In this document: positions 45,353 through 60,200 of the stretch, piece after piece
Layout of the letters: each line of letters starts with the position of its first letter
How positions within the stretch are numbered: the stretch's first letter is position 1
Assembly (NCBI RefSeq): GCF_016097555.1
Contig: NC_054701.1
Location: forward strand, 66,940,533 to 67,004,532
Source: Gigantopelta aegis
Lineage: Eukaryota > Mollusca > Gastropoda > Neomphalida > Peltospiridae
Reading direction: 5' to 3'
Length of the DNA stretch: 64,000 bases
The notes under the pieces: model-generated
Databases searched by the model: none
Seen by the model: the letters and a program-made list of their open reading frames with translations, nothing else
What the model was told of the DNA's origin: nothing
Program-made: the position numbers and the translations under genes

Positions 45353-45627
45353 TGGTCACAAAGAAGACTGCTCACTTTTAAAACATCAAATCCTAATAAA
45401 AATGTTACATCACAATAATAAATATTTTAATTGAGACATCTGATTTAAAACATAGAAAGAAAAAGCAATTTCTGCAACATATTATGGTACTCTTATTCAT
45501 TAGCATCAAGGTTGTGTTTTTTCAATTTTTTTCATTTATACATTTTATTTCAACAGAAAACAATTTCTATGCATATCATATGAATGGTAAATGTACATCA
45601 GTAGTAAATGATCTTTTTTAAAATTGG

Positions 45628-45909
45628 GGCAGGACGTAGCCCACTGGTAAAGCGCACACCTGATGTGCGGTCAGTCTTGCATTGATTGCATCCAGCCAGT
45701 GCACCACGACTGGTATATCAAAGGCTGTGATATGTGCTATTCTGTCTTTGGGATGGTACATATAAGAAATCCCTTGCTTCTAAGTGAAAAATGTAGCGGG
45801 TTTCCTCTCTATGACTGTGTCAAAATGACCATATGTTTGACATCCAATAGCCAATGATTAATAAATCAATGTGCTCTAGTGGTGTCGTTAAACAAAACAA
45901 ACTTTCTTT
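45628..45909 (+). mobile_element. SINE, head 1, tail A
   Basis: Nearly complete: caggacgtagcccactggta, body and tail gtgctctagtggtgtcgtta, with a worn B box. Confidence 0.85.
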
Positions 45910-45952
45910 TTTTTTAAATACAAAGTCCTGTAATAATTGCTATTTAAATATA

Positions 45953-46595
45953 TAGTCAGACCTCGTTACAACAACCATGTTCGTCCCTGGGTCGCTTTGT
46001 CGTTATATCAAAACTGCTGGTTTATCGAATTGTCATGAGTTATCTCCATTACCAAAATAAATAAAAAAACTAATTAATATCAACTGATGACTGACTAGCA
46101 CTTAAATAATTAATGCATTGCAATTATTATTAAAAACAACAAATACACGTACATACAATAAATACGTTTTTAAAAAACATTATTAAATATATTAAACAAG
46201 GCGCATTCATCGTTGGTCTAATCATTGCTTGGTTAAAGACATCTACGATTGGTACCTGTTTCCTTTACAAAATATCACGAAAACAGAAGATTTTATTGTT
46301 CGCAGTTAATCCTTTAATTGGTAGCTCGGACAGCATGTGACACAGTCGGCTCACTACGAGATCAATGATAAGTGGCTGTGTGTGTACTGCCAAAGTGATT
46401 ATGTAATGTCGTTGTAAAGAGGTGTTTTCTGACATCAGATGCACGTTTGTTCCTAATTTGCTCGGTCAGTGTTGGAAGGTGTGAATTCCGGTGTAATGAA
46501 CAGAATAACACTGATGTACGTTTGTTCCTGACAATTTGTGGTCAGATAGTGTAAATGTCGCAGTAACGACAGTCGTTGTAACAAGGTCTTAACTG
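45953..46595. mobile_element. Pogo-like non-autonomous element, 643 bp
   Basis: Ends tagtcagacctcgttacaac and gttgtaacaaggtcttaact(g) are inverted and bordered by TA. No frame resembling a transposase is present. Confidence 0.75.
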
Positions 46596-47123
46596 TATAT
46601 GTTTCTTAACTTAACTTTTTTATTTCATCCTTCCTTCTAAAGCAAGCAGAGATCAACAGTTATAGTTCATTGCGATTTTATCACACATGATAATCTATTT
46701 GTTGATCTAGTTTTTTTTATAATGGTCAGATTGTGGCCCAATTTTAAAATCATCGGTTTTAATCTTCTCATTGGTGAATTGTTGTTTTTTAGTTCATTCC
46801 GCTCAAGTTGTCCACACACAATGAATTTTTTTCCCTATGAGGCTAAAACAAAAAATATTTTTAATTTGTAACAATAAACATGCATCCATCTGTACATACA
46901 TGTACCATTTTTAGCCCTCACAATTTCATATTATTTCTATATACATACATAAAATATATTCAAAAAATTAATTACATTATCACATAATAACTTTTCGATG
47001 CCCGAAATTGAGCATTGGCTACTTGGTATGTCACTCTAATGATATGAATTAGATACTAGATAGCTTGAGGAAAATACACACTAACATTTCACATAAAATT
47101 GTATAATTCTTGTTTAATATTAA

Positions 47124-47492
47124 AGGGACATACCCTAGTTTTAACCCGTGAAAATTAACACTAAGTTTAGTTAATCTACAAACCTGTAACACATTTGGAT
47201 AGTTACAACTGAGTGAAACATGAGTTTGTGACTTTGAAAAGGTGAAATACCCTCTAAAAATAGACTAAAACTCGACTCCATAACTGTTACTTCTCAGACG
47301 CACGTGCGTTTTTAAAAATATGAGAAATGCATTTTGTGATATTAAAAACACCAGGATGACCAAAAACACTTCAAATGTACGGAAATTGATAATCTAAACA
47401 ATAAAATCTATGTAAATTATGATTTAAGTTATCAAAAACGGTTATAACAGTCAAAAATATGCGTTAGTGTTTAAAAACTAGGGTATGTCAAT
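47124..47492. mobile_element. TTAA-flanked MITE, related family
   Basis: Ends agggacataccctagtttt and aaaactagggtatgtc(aat) with TTAA outside (47120-47123, 47493-47496). Same size class as the copies at 6184 and 19740 but a different end sequence. 46596-47119 has no gene. Confidence 0.75.
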
Positions 47493-47499
47493 TTAATTA

Positions 47500-50470
47500 A
47501 AACAAAAAGTAATTAAAATAATATTCCCAACTAATCAATTTCCATAAATGTATAGTTAATGGCAGTCAAAACAATGTGCACTGTACACAGTTGTTGTCTA
47601 ACTATACAGTATGGCAAACTGTACAAGCAATTATTTGTAAATTGGACATAGTTAATGTCTATATGTATTCAGAAAATGGTAAACTACATCATAGATGTAG
47701 TTAATGGCAAGTGAATACTGTATTATGTACATATTTAATGGCAAATTTATACACTGTACATATATATTGTAATATAGTTAACAGCAAATAGGGGACTCAT
47801 TAAGTACACCATTGATGGCATGGCAACCAACAATATAAAATGATTATGTAGTTGCAGGCATTCTATGTAGGCCTATAAGAATGTTATGTAAAGTGGGGGC
47901 ACAAATACATTAACAATATTTTATACTGTATGTATTTGGTCTCCACCCCAACCAGTTCCTATGGCCTCTGCCTGCTATACAACTTGCATACTGTTAAACG
48001 TACTTCACCCTAAACAGGAGGGTCTTTTTTAACCAACAAAACTGACCGTAGTATGTGTTAATGTACTCACCAGTAATACACCAGTTGAAAACAATATCAA
48101 TTATTTCAAGTGTTTATATCAGAAGCCGTATCATACATGATAATTATGAATCTGCAATCAGCATATTCAATACCGTATCTCTACACAAAACTGGTTTCAA
48201 AAGATGTTATGATAGTCATGACGGTATGCAACAATGACACACTGCCAGATGTTTTGCCTACAGAGGACAGCTGACATTGACCACAATGTATAGGTCCATT
48301 TTTGGCTGTAGGACTGTCACTTTATACTGCATGCCAGTACAGGTACTAACCTTTTTATATCTTCTGCAAACAAAGGATCACCTGATTGCACACAAGGATG
48401 TGCACAATGGAGTATTTCCAGCAAGGAATATTGCTCAAATTATTTTGAGGGTGAAATACATTTAACAAAATACAAAATCCATAAAATACTGAACTATTCA
48501 CTATTAATAATTATATCATCTGGTATCATTTTATAACAACTGTACATTTGTGCTTTATTTTAATTTCTAAACAAATATTTATGATTAAATAATTATACAA
48601 ATTTTATACTTCTGACATAATTTAAAGATACTCCAGTCTTAAACTTATTATTTGTGATTCTATGAGCATAAATTTTATAAATACAAACACCAGAACCAAA
48701 TCTTAATGTCAAAACAAAATAAAATAACAAGCTATCATAATGGTGCTTCACTCAGTTCAAACGTGAGACAATGTGCACAAACTACCATTATAACAAAAGC
48801 TGTTACAAGTACAAATGTGTCCCATATACAGGTCAGAAAATTACTTATTATATCATGCTGCAAGGGAGGTTATCCAAACAGCAACATTCATAACAATATT
48901 ATATGATCAAGTAATTTTATAAATGCATAATTAGAACAATGGTAGATCACAAAAATTAAATAGCATCTTGCATTGTCAAGAACACACACTGTGAATGGAT
49001 AACATCTTAATGGGTAAAAACTAAGAGATAATTGAGCACATTTTCAGTGTTTAATTAGGTTAAAAAAATATATTATTAGCTAGGTGGAAAATTTTGTTTT
49101 AAAACATTTAGCCCAATGAGATGATTCTTAGCTCAAAGAAAATGAAATGCAACAAACATTGTGTTAATAAATTAATTCTTGTGTACTAAATTCAGGCACA
49201 GAACCAAACTTTGAAATAACCCGTTTAATGTGTTTAACGGATGAACATAATGAACAGCTTGCTTTTTAAAGTAGGGATATAAAATCTTGGTTAACTGGAT
49301 GTTTCTGGGGAAGATGGAAGACTTCTATAAAACATTTAGTTTACAATTTACTCTTTGTGTTACTTACAACTTACAAAATTAACACTTTCACTGATCATGA
49401 GGGTCTAATAAGTTGGCAAACTAGTGCCCAATCCTTTTGTTGTTTATGTAATAAAATGGGTTTTCAATCAAATCACTGAACATGTGACCCGATTCATTTC
49501 AGGACAACGCTTGACAGACTTGTGGAGTAATGTGCTGAGTCAGCTGACACTACATTATCATCATAAAGAGCTGAAATCTTAAGACCCATGCTTACAGAGA
49601 CCCAACTCTCAAAATTAGATCATGTTATACAACCTTTCAAAACTTGAATGGCATTACGATGTTGGCAGAGTTTGAAATCAATCCACGCTTGAGTGAAGAT
49701 TCTAAAGTTTACAGACACAAATTTAACAATGAAAATAGTGCCATAAACTCAAATTCTTTAAACTACATGATGTCATTTTGTGTGTTTGCTAAATCATGGT
49801 GACATCATCTTTAGTGCACATAAGGTCACTGTTTTCTAAGTGTCAAATCGTCCAATAGTATTGTACTTTACACCAATGAAGAATATTTTTTAGAGAAAAT
49901 ATGAAAAATATTTTCCCCACAATGAATGACCACTGAGGTAATATTATTAAATCAGATTGTCAGAAGTGAATTTTGGCAGGGAGGGCATCATCTTTTGAAT
50001 ACAACAGTGGTTAAAATCTAAATCAAGTATTTTTAGAGAGCTGGTATGTTTTGTTTTTTCATGGACAAGAACATTTTCAGGAATTATTACGCAAAGCCAA
50101 ATTTCAAAGCCTGAAGTAAATTTTTTGAAATTCTAGGCTAGCATTCCAAGCCTACAGAAATGCTCTTAAAATCCATCTTGCAATAACAGTTTTATAATTT
50201 TTGTATTAAAAATCATTATCCGGACACTGAAACACAAGACATTCTTTAGAAATGATGATAATAATAAACAAACTAAAGTACCAGCTTAGTTCTATTTAAC
50301 ATCTTTATATCTCTGTGCAATTAAAGTATCACGTAACAGATGCTGAAACTAGAATCGTTACAACTGTACAATATAAATGACCAGCAAGACTGAAATAACG
50401 TTATAACTTTTAAGTCTTGATCATCGAATTCAGGTTCCACAAATTAAATGAAAAAAAAGAAGATGTTTGT
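47500..50470. other. AT-rich region without a recognised gene
   Basis: Simple AT-rich sequence. Short frames (48055-48237, 48277-48465, 48706-48906) show no domain. The right part may include the distal 3' UTR of TMEM120, which reads leftwards from 51265. Confidence 0.5.
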
Positions 50471-50471
50471 A

Positions 50472-51150
50472 AATTCCATACTCTACAATAATAACATACA
50501 ATTCATGTAGTATTTGGTATTGGCAGAATGAGTCTGTTTATTCACAATTCTATTACTGAATCAGATGTATTTTTTAGTCATTTTTTCCATATGGAATTAA
50601 ATGATAGAAAGGTTTGATTTATTTCCATACTCTAGAATAATAGCATAAGATTCATGTAGTATTTGGTATTAGCAGAATGATTCTGTTTATTCACAATTCT
50701 ATTACTGATGTATTCTCTAGTCATTCTTCCTTTAAGGAATTAAATGACAGAAAGGTTTTCGTTATTTCCATACTCTAGAATAATAACATACAATTCATGT
50801 AGTATTTGGTATTGGAAGAATGATTCTGTTTATTCACAATTCTATTACGGATGTATTTATTCTCTAGTCATTCTTTCTTTAAGGAATTAAATGATAGAAA
50901 GGTTTTCCTTATTTCCATACTCTAGAATAATAACAAATACAAGTCATGTAGTATTTGGTATTGGAAGAATGATTCTGTTTATTCACAATTCTATTACAGA
51001 TGTATTCTCTAGTCATTCTTCCCATAAGAAATACTGAAAAAGGTGTTTGTTATTTCCATACTCTAGAATAATAACATACAATTCATACAGTATTTGGCAT
51101 TAGCAGAACAAGTCTCTTTATTCACAATTCTATTACTGATGCATCCTTGT
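50472..51150. repeat. Five-unit tandem array downstream of TMEM120
   Basis: Units of 141-149 bp start at about 50472, 50621, 50764, 50911 and 51052 with (a)tttccatactctagaataa. They include tgtagtatttggtatt and tttattcacaattctattac. The array begins about 115 bp past the TMEM120 stop codon. Confidence 0.9.
51117..51122 (-). terminator. Candidate poly(A) signal AATAAA, first of five
   Basis: TTTATT on the plus strand, so AATAAA on the TMEM120 strand, about 143 bp past the stop. Equivalent hexamers sit in the other units at 50978-50983, 50829-50834, 50686-50691 and 50537-50542. Which is used cannot be told from sequence. Confidence 0.55.
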
Positions 51151-51264
51151 TTTTTCCATAAGGAAAGGTAAACAGCTGGAAAATTCCCAGTTTGTTACGT
51201 GGGACTGTTAGTTTACTTGCCTATATACCACAGCAAAACATGTGATAGGTTATTCACAGCACTG

Positions 51265-54200
51265 TTAAAGCTGCTTCAGCTGGGAATTGAATCGATATTT
51301 GTTCAACAGGAACTTCAAACTCAGTCCGTCCTTGTTGATTTTCTGTCGGATTACAATCAGTGTCGTTGTCAGGTTCCCGAGGCAGAGGACCAAGTAAATA
51401 AAAGCCAGGGCAAATACCTGCAATATAACAAAGGATTGTGTACTGCTAAAGCAATACATGTCCCCTACTGGGCCCAAATTGTTTTTTGGTATCTTCTAAA
51501 TTCAAGGGCCATAACTCTGTGAAACAACATGAGTAAATCGCTATGAAAGTCAAACATGATCTGTAACAATACATGATAAAACTATACACAAAATTTCAGT
51601 TCAATATCTCAAGGCACTGTGATAAATACATCTGGGAAAACAAATTTTCATATCTCCTAAGTTCAAGGGCCATAACTCTCTCAAAACTACATAAATTGCC
51701 ATTAAAGTCAAACTTGATCTGTAACAGTACACAATAATGCTATAAGACAATATCTCAAGGCAAAAAAAAAACATCCAGAAAACTATATGTGAAACAGACA
51801 GACAGACAGACAGACAGGATGGCGATGAAACCTATAGTCCCCTCTGGTTGGACCAGTATGGGATAACAAAGGATGAATTAATGAATGAACAGAAGAATGA
51901 ATCAATAACAGAACCAAAGCACAAAGGAATTAATGAAGGAAGAAACAATTCCTCGAAACAAAACAAAACATAGCTGCTGAGTGTGAAGCAAAGTCACCAC
52001 ATTTTAAATGAACAGCTATTAGAAGACAAAGGTATGTCAGTTAAGACATTTGGTCAAGAAAGTGAGAAAAGAAAACTAGTGACATCACATAAATTACTCC
52101 TACCAAGTAACAGCAAGGATTTTTTTTTAATGCAGTGTGTCAATTAAAGAGTACATAATTATATTGCAGTAAAAAAGGAATACTTAATTCTAATCTAAAA
52201 CTTAAAAGCGGTTCCTGTCCAAATAATGAACCAAACTAAAATTTCAAACAACCAATTGTAAAACGTTACACTTCCACTTGATGGTCCAATCTTCTGGCAG
52301 TGTTACTCGGGGCTAAAAATTCTGCTTTTTTCACAAGAATCCATGTGGATTCCCATGGAAGTAGTCCACGGGAATCCTCCGATTCTAAACATTTTCAGAG
52401 AAGAGAGAGAGCAAAAAAACCAAAACAAACAAAAACAAACCTGGTTTTTTAGTTGTTGGTTCCATTTTTTCTTTACAGTCAGTGTTTTTTTAGGTGTCTT
52501 ACAAGCCCCAAGTTCAGCCAGCAAATGTTTCGCTAACGTTTGCAAACTATTTGATTGGTTCCCAATGTGGCCATTTGGTTTACCGTTAACCGCACAAACC
52601 AGTCTGGCGAACGTTTTTCCGCTCGGTCTGGCTGAACATTACTTTTCTAAGATTGCTTATTTGTAGACCACGCATGGGATACTTTTGCCGATGTATTTTG
52701 TGCATTGGTTCAATGTTTGTATGGATATTACTGAAGCACATTTCCACAATTGACAAAAAGATGTATTGGTTAAAAAGAACAGGTGATTCAAGGTTAGGAG
52801 CATTGTATCAGTGAACTAACATAGAAATGCTTAATATATTACAAAATTTGGGAACACTTAATTACGGTCTATTGTTATTACATGTATGTAAGAACTGAAC
52901 AAACATATTCCTTTCGGTTCTCTTCGTTGGCAATTTGGTTCATAGAAATAGGCCAACCACCGCTTGGCTCCAGGTCAGACTAATCTTGATAAACCACTAT
53001 GTTTCGAACATGCACATTTTATGCACTGATTATTCAATTTAATAAATTTTCGGAAATATTTCACGCGAATCCAAATAGATTCGGATGTTTTATGCTTGCG
53101 CCAATCCTGGCGCAAATCAGATTCAGAGATTTGGGCAAATGTTTAGCCCTGTTACTATGTATAATCTCTCTTCCTATTCATTTTTAGAATTAATGCAGTT
53201 GTACATTAATTCTAGGAAAAACTCTGGTTTAATCATACTTGATTTTAAGTTCAACATTCATGGATGTACATGTAACTATAAACCAAGATTCATTGATGTA
53301 GGTCTTACAGTTTGTGAGAAATGGAGCTAAACTATATTTTTCATGAAATTCATGTTCAGCCAAGCATGTACAGAAACTGTAAACAAAGACTACATTTGAT
53401 ATTAAACACCCTTACTTTTTTCAGTAATTATTTTTAGTAAATATACCAAACCACTGATTGTATGTTACTCACCTGCCATTCATGGCACCTCGAGTCCAAA
53501 CTAAGCACAAACAGAATATATGCATTGTACATCTGGAAGAACTGCAAAAACAAGGGTAAACATTAATCTGAAGAACATGCGCTACTCAAAAATCACTTGT
53601 AAAAATCTTAACCAAGTTCTGGAAATACGGTTTTGTAAAATAGGCCTACATGCAATTCATATTATGAGATGCTGAGATGTCTGGAGACACATGCAACTTC
53701 CATATAAAAACTAGAAAAGACCATCAGTAACTAATTTTAAAGTCAATAGATATAATCTGAAATTTTTTAAAATGCCCTTTCAAGCCTATTTTTTTGTTAA
53801 TTTGAGATCGCTTTGACCATGAGTCCATGTTCAACCTGCATATTTCAATCTGATCATTTCTCTGTTTCATTATAGTCAGTTATCAGTGCTAGTAATGGTT
53901 TCCAAATTTTGAGCTATTACAAGGTATGGATCTAAGATTTTTTGCAGGGGGAGGTTCTACATGAAACTACTAATTAAAAATGAAAGTTTATATTAGGAGT
54001 GAATGCACTTTAAAATAATTGGAAAAACTTATCTTTTTTTATCGTGTGGAGAATTTATGCAAAATATTGTAATGTGAATGTTACCCATTAATATTGTAAA
54101 TCAGGGTTGGGGGTGAATGTATGCTCATAAAGTATATGGTACTCTTAAAATTCATGTTGTTCCTACCCAAATTAAAGTCACAAAATTTATGTGCACATTT

Positions 54201-57200
54201 TTTTCATTGCAGATAATAACCATTCACAAAATTTACAAAAACGTGCTAAGGTGTATATTAAAAAATTAATATTAATCCATTTACAGTAACCGAATATATT
54301 AAATACTGCCTAATAAGCTTTAAGTAAGCTGGATTATATGCCTTGGGATTGTGTGTGTACATTGATAGCAGTGTTCTCGCTGTTCCACGAAACTACTTTT
54401 TATCAGCTGGTGATATCAAAGCGATCGATTCATGGAAATAAAATGAATAAAAACATTTTAATCCCATATTAAGGGATAACTTTACAAAAATCTTTATTGT
54501 TTTTCATATCTTAAAATCTTTATTAAAATAATAATATTAAAACATTGATCAGTTCAGCAAAATGAATGCCCGTGAATGTTAGACCGACATCTCCGGTTCA
54601 AGTAACAATGAGTCGGCTTGTATTTCGTACCAACTTTTTTGTACCAAATACTGAGGGAAAAAATAAGGAGTATGTCTTTCTACAAAGTCGGTCAACACAC
54701 AACGATATATGGTAACCAAGTTTTCCCTTTCTTTTTTGTTGCTTTTTGGGTTTGTTTGTTTGTCCACGGTTGCCCTCCTTTAACTTTCACCCAGTGAGAA
54801 CACTGAATAGGTACTTACTAGATGAAAAAACATAACTAGTAAATGTGGCATCAACACCAGTATAAATGAATTTAAATGCAAACACAAAGGCTGAGAAACT
54901 TACGTAGCCAATAAAGAGAAATGGAAGCAAAAATGTCATGCCTTTCCACATCCATGACATGAATCCCTCTGAAAACAACAAAACAAATACTGTCAACATT
55001 CATTACTGGAACCATGTTTTTCCCTCACCAATTGCTAATCTAGCTGACAAAAAAAATGCACTAAGCTGTTAAGCAAGTGTTCATTATACAGTAAAACCCC
55101 TTTAAAATGAACCACCATGGAAACAAGTAAAAAATATCCAGTTTAGAGAGGTTCTGTTCTGTACTAATATCTGAAAACAGACCATGAAAAATGTTTGGTT
55201 TTGAAGCAATTCTGGTTTACAGAGAGGTTTCACTGTATTTTATAAAATATGTAATGTAATGTAATGAAAATACCATTTTCTATATTTTTCTTGACTATGA
55301 TAGTTATGTTAACTTGTTATGTGTGAAAAATATAGTTTTACTCTTTGTTTCACAGGTCAAAAAATTATTATTTAAAGACTAAGCAGCATCAATGTATTTC
55401 TGTAAAACTGCTAATAGCCACTAATCTATGAATGTATACATGAAGAGTGTTCATCATCTTTGAAAATAGGAAGCTGTTTGAGAAAAATAAATAAAGATTA
55501 TACGAGCTTGTGTGTCGTACTGATTCACATGCAAGTGTAATAATTTCTTTATTATCCATATTATTATTTTTATTAATAATAAGCTAGGACCATGTCAAAA
55601 CATTTAACAAGAAGGAGACACTAAAATGTCATTTGGTAAGTGATTACACAGAGCTAAGATTGGGGAAGCCACATTATCTTATGACGTCGATTTCCAAAAT
55701 TAATTCATTCACTGTGCACATGAAATCACTATGACACGTGTTTCATACTGGTTATATTTTCATGTATATCTTGAACTATGTGGATAATTATTAGCTGTAT
55801 CTACCGAGCACAGTGAAGTGTATAATCGTATAAAAATAGACAACACCAGTAATCGCAGAAAATTGTTGCTTTAATTTTAACAAACTGTATACAATTAACA
55901 GAATTTGTAGAACAAAAACTTTCAGTTTTACATACCAACAGTAATATCCATGTCATGTCTCTGACCCAGTGCTTTTAGTCTGTACAGTGAACCAGACTGG
56001 TAGTAGTACTGCATTACGTACAGCATACCTGGAGGAAATGAAGATATTAAACACCGATACAGATGTAATCTGAACAATAAAACTGCAATATGTGATCAAG
56101 GCCCTACCTTTGTACAATGGGCATTTGGCAGAATAGTGGTTGATTCCATAAATCTCTATGTAAATTAATAACAATTATTATGAGGTTCTTGATTGCAAAA
56201 GTATAATAATTAATATTTTGGAAGTTCAAAGTAGTTGACTGAAAAAATACAAGTGGAATTTATGTAAAATTCTGAAAATATTAATTTTGTCAAAGAAATC
56301 ATGCAGGTTAAATCATGTTGATGGTTGGCAATACTTTGGCAGTAACCAGCCATATAACACGATAGCTGCTACATACTTAGCCTGATGATGCTGGCTAGGT
56401 TTTGGAATAACTCGTGATTTAGGGATCATGCAAAATTAATTTAACATGGTACTAAACATCAACATTTTCCAACTACATGTAATCTAGTCATTGTTTGTTG
56501 TTTCATTATTGTTTTTTTGTGGGGTTGTAATATGGAGGTGGGGGGGAGTAGAAATTTTAGTCCAGATGAATAAAAATCTTATCTTAGACCTATTTTTTCA
56601 GAACTCTTGATACTCACTTCATGTACAATCTTTCCAGGGCTTTAGATCTCACTAATTTGGGCACAACAGGAACTTTTGTCTTTAATGAATACAGGAAGGT
56701 CGTTTTAGTTCAGTACTGTTTTTAACAGCTGCTGGAGAGTTGTCGATATTCAAAAATGCATTTTAAGTTATTTTAATGTAATTAAACTTAACATTTCAGT
56801 GTTTTTGGGGTGAAATATTTCGAGGTCAGCGTGTAACAATGATGTTTGTACTTAATTTGGGTGTGATTATTTTGGGCACGTTTATGGCCTCGAATTTGAT
56901 GCAAACAAAGCCCTGCTTTCAATGACATTCTGCAAAAATGTTGAAGTTATTTTTGATAACAGGTTGAAATGTAGCTTATTAACTGTGGTTATGTAGTTGA
57001 GAAGGCTAACAAAACCCTGATTTGTTTTGGTTTTATTAGAAACAAAATGCAATTTTAATTTTTATAAAGCCTAGCACTTACTGATATACAGCATAAACAT
57101 TATGTACTGTTTCCTGAACAGCAGGTACGACCAGCTACTTGGCCTGTAATAAACAAAAATTAAAATTAGAACCTTATTATTGAAGTAAATATTAATATAC

Positions 57201-60200
57201 ACATACATGTACATGTTAAAAATTCTGTATTGAAAGCAAACAGTTTGACATTAACTAGTACATCTTATTCAGCAGTTTTTCTCATAACAATGAACAACTT
57301 TACAATAAAAGATATTTCTGTTTTACATCTCTCTCAGTTTCTTTCTTGTACACTTCACTTAACATTAAATATAGAGAAATATTAAATTCATGACATAAGA
57401 AAAAAAAGAAAAAAAGAACACAGATTTAGAAAAGCAAAAATGTTTGTTTGACAACACATTTCAAATCATAGCAATTTGTTGTCTAATGTATAATTGTTTC
57501 AACATATATAAGAGAGGAAGCCAGCAGTCAACATATAAATTATTCCTACCAAGTAACCACAAACTATCTTTTACATTCCAAACAGAAATGCACGTGCCAT
57601 GGCTTTTGGTATACCTGTAATGGTGCACCAATTGAGAAAAAATACCACTGGGTCTACTGAGGGGTTGTCAATCCTTCCTGTGACCCATCACACCTCAGGC
57701 ATGCACTCTAACACCAAGCTAGCTCTCCCCTCCATAGCAATAGACTTGACCCATTTTCAGTTTTTCAAAAAGATAATTCTGCATTTGCTATAACTTATAA
57801 GTCCACTAGTTTCAAACCTTTAACCCACAGTGTGCGATTCTGGTTTCAAAAATGAAAGTGCCATAAGGACTCCCTGTTTGCAAATCTTGAGAGCCGGCCA
57901 CCAATTAACCCAGCGAGACCTACCATTCGACTCCAGTAGAACAGAAGATACACTAAATGTTTTGCATGAAACCACGAAAAAGATTGCTATTCAAGACAGT
58001 GGTTTGCCAGGATTTTTAAATATATGTTGACCGTGTCATTTCGAAAAATCAATGTAATTTGTACAAATAATTTTTATAAGCCATGCATGCTCGTATGCTA
58101 GCCAAGCTAAAAGAGTCCAACATGATTTTTGTGAGCCTCGGACTCCCAGATTCGGACAATTCACCTATCTTAACTTGACTGTAGTTTTGGTCGCATTAAT
58201 GCTACTAATATAAGGTTGGAAGACTTTTCTCAAAGTTGCAAAACATAAAGCAGAAACATGATTATTAAGTGTAGCAGAATTACAACCTTGACAGTTTACA
58301 AAGTGAAACACAGTAAAACTACAGAAGTTACAAATTTGTACTGAATACTTGATGGGTAATATTTTAAAATGATTTTTGGGGTTAATTTCTGCTTGTTTCC
58401 TTCTGCAATTTTGTTTTAGACTGATGCGAACAAACAGTAAGAAATGTTATCAATTAAATTAATTTTAAATCATGTAACTTGTCAGGGCTAGCTCTGGCAC
58501 TCACCAAATTCGCCAATTGCGAATTTTGAAAGCAATTGGCGAATTTTATTTTAATTTGGCAAAATAATTGTATGTAATAACCGATATATTTTTTTTAGAA
58601 TATAACTCTTGATTTCTGCAATTTTTAAGTTTAATAAAGAATTTGGCAAATTTTTTTGCTCACCCAGAGCTAGCCCTGTTTGTACATGTACATATAATAT
58701 TTATTGGGAATGCAGAACAACAACATAAATATTTAATTAAGTTATATTGCTTCGGAAGTAAGGAAGGAAGGAAGGAAATGTTTTATTTAACGACTCACTA
58801 AACACATTTTATATTGCTTCGGACACTGACATCTGACACTTGGAAATTATATAAACCATGTTTTGGTGTGTCATTGTTGTTTGTATACTATGCAGCATAA
58901 ATAATAGAAAATATTCACCATATTAAACTAATTCCTGCACAAACTGTGGAAATAAAGTGATGTGTCAACCACCAGCCTTTAATTCTGAAAAACAATATGA
59001 ACAGTGGTAAGTAAACCATCAGAACTGTTGTAGAGTGACCACAGAAACATTCTACATATACTGATGGAAAGAAATAAAGAAACACATGGAATTGCAGATC
59101 AGGTTTGATTTCGTGCCATGTTTATGTCCCAAGTGAAATAATTTTGGAAATTATTTCATGAGGGACGTAAACATAATACAAAATGGTAGCGAGTTTAATA
59201 TTCTTTTTATTTCTCCTAATCGATCTTAATTTAATAATCGATCTCAATTTATACCACTCAACTCGTTTAGCTGATGTTCCTGTTAGGTTGTAGTGCGCCA
59301 ATCGATGACATCATCATGTGACGTCGAAGGTTTACATCTCACTTGGCATCAAGAGTGGGACTTATCACTTTGATATGTACCAAGATATTTTTAACTACAT
59401 GGGTAATAAAGGAAGGAAATGTTTTATTTAACGCTGCACTCAACACATTTTATTTACGGTTATATGGCGTCAGACATATGGTAAAGGACCACACAGATAT
59501 TGAGAGAGGAAACCCGCTGTCGCCACTTCATGGACCACTCTTTTCGATTAGCAGCAAGGGATCTTTTATATGCACCATCCCCACAGACAGGATAGTACAT
59601 ACCACAGCCTTTGTTACACCAGTTGTGGAGCACTGGCTCGAATGAGAAATAGCCCAATGGGTCCACCGATGGGGATCGATCCTAGACTGACCATGCATCA
59701 AGCGTACGCTTTACCACTGGGCTATGTCCTGCTCCACATGGGTAATAAATACTAGTATTTCACTTTCAGACAAAGTTTTATGAGGCAAACTCTATTAACG
59801 TGCCCACATCTGGCACCAAAGTTGTAATGCGGGACTGAAAGTTAGTCAAAATGATTGCCAGTAACAGTCAACTTATGACACTATGAATTGTAGGTTTGGG
59901 TTGCAGTCAATAATTGCTGTTACTAGTTGTGTCCCCTTATTTCTTTTCCATCAGTATACATTATTTGATGCACGATGTCAGTAACACACACAAAAAGAAA
60001 ATGTTAAAAAAGCTAACAAATTAATTTTCCTTCTTCAAAAGGTTATCTACATCAACACTATATTGGAAATCAGAATCAATTTTACAATTGCATGTGGGTA
60101 ATATCAGTTGAGAAATAAAAAGTAAGTCTATCATTAACTGAACTTACCGTGATCCATTGACAACAAGAATGCTCTCTCTGATGGTCAGTGTACAGTAGTA

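Noticed and set aside
52303-52666. 80- and 107-codon frames on opposite strands
   Set aside because: Both lie inside a TMEM120 intron across an inverted-repeat element and an A-rich stretch; no domain.
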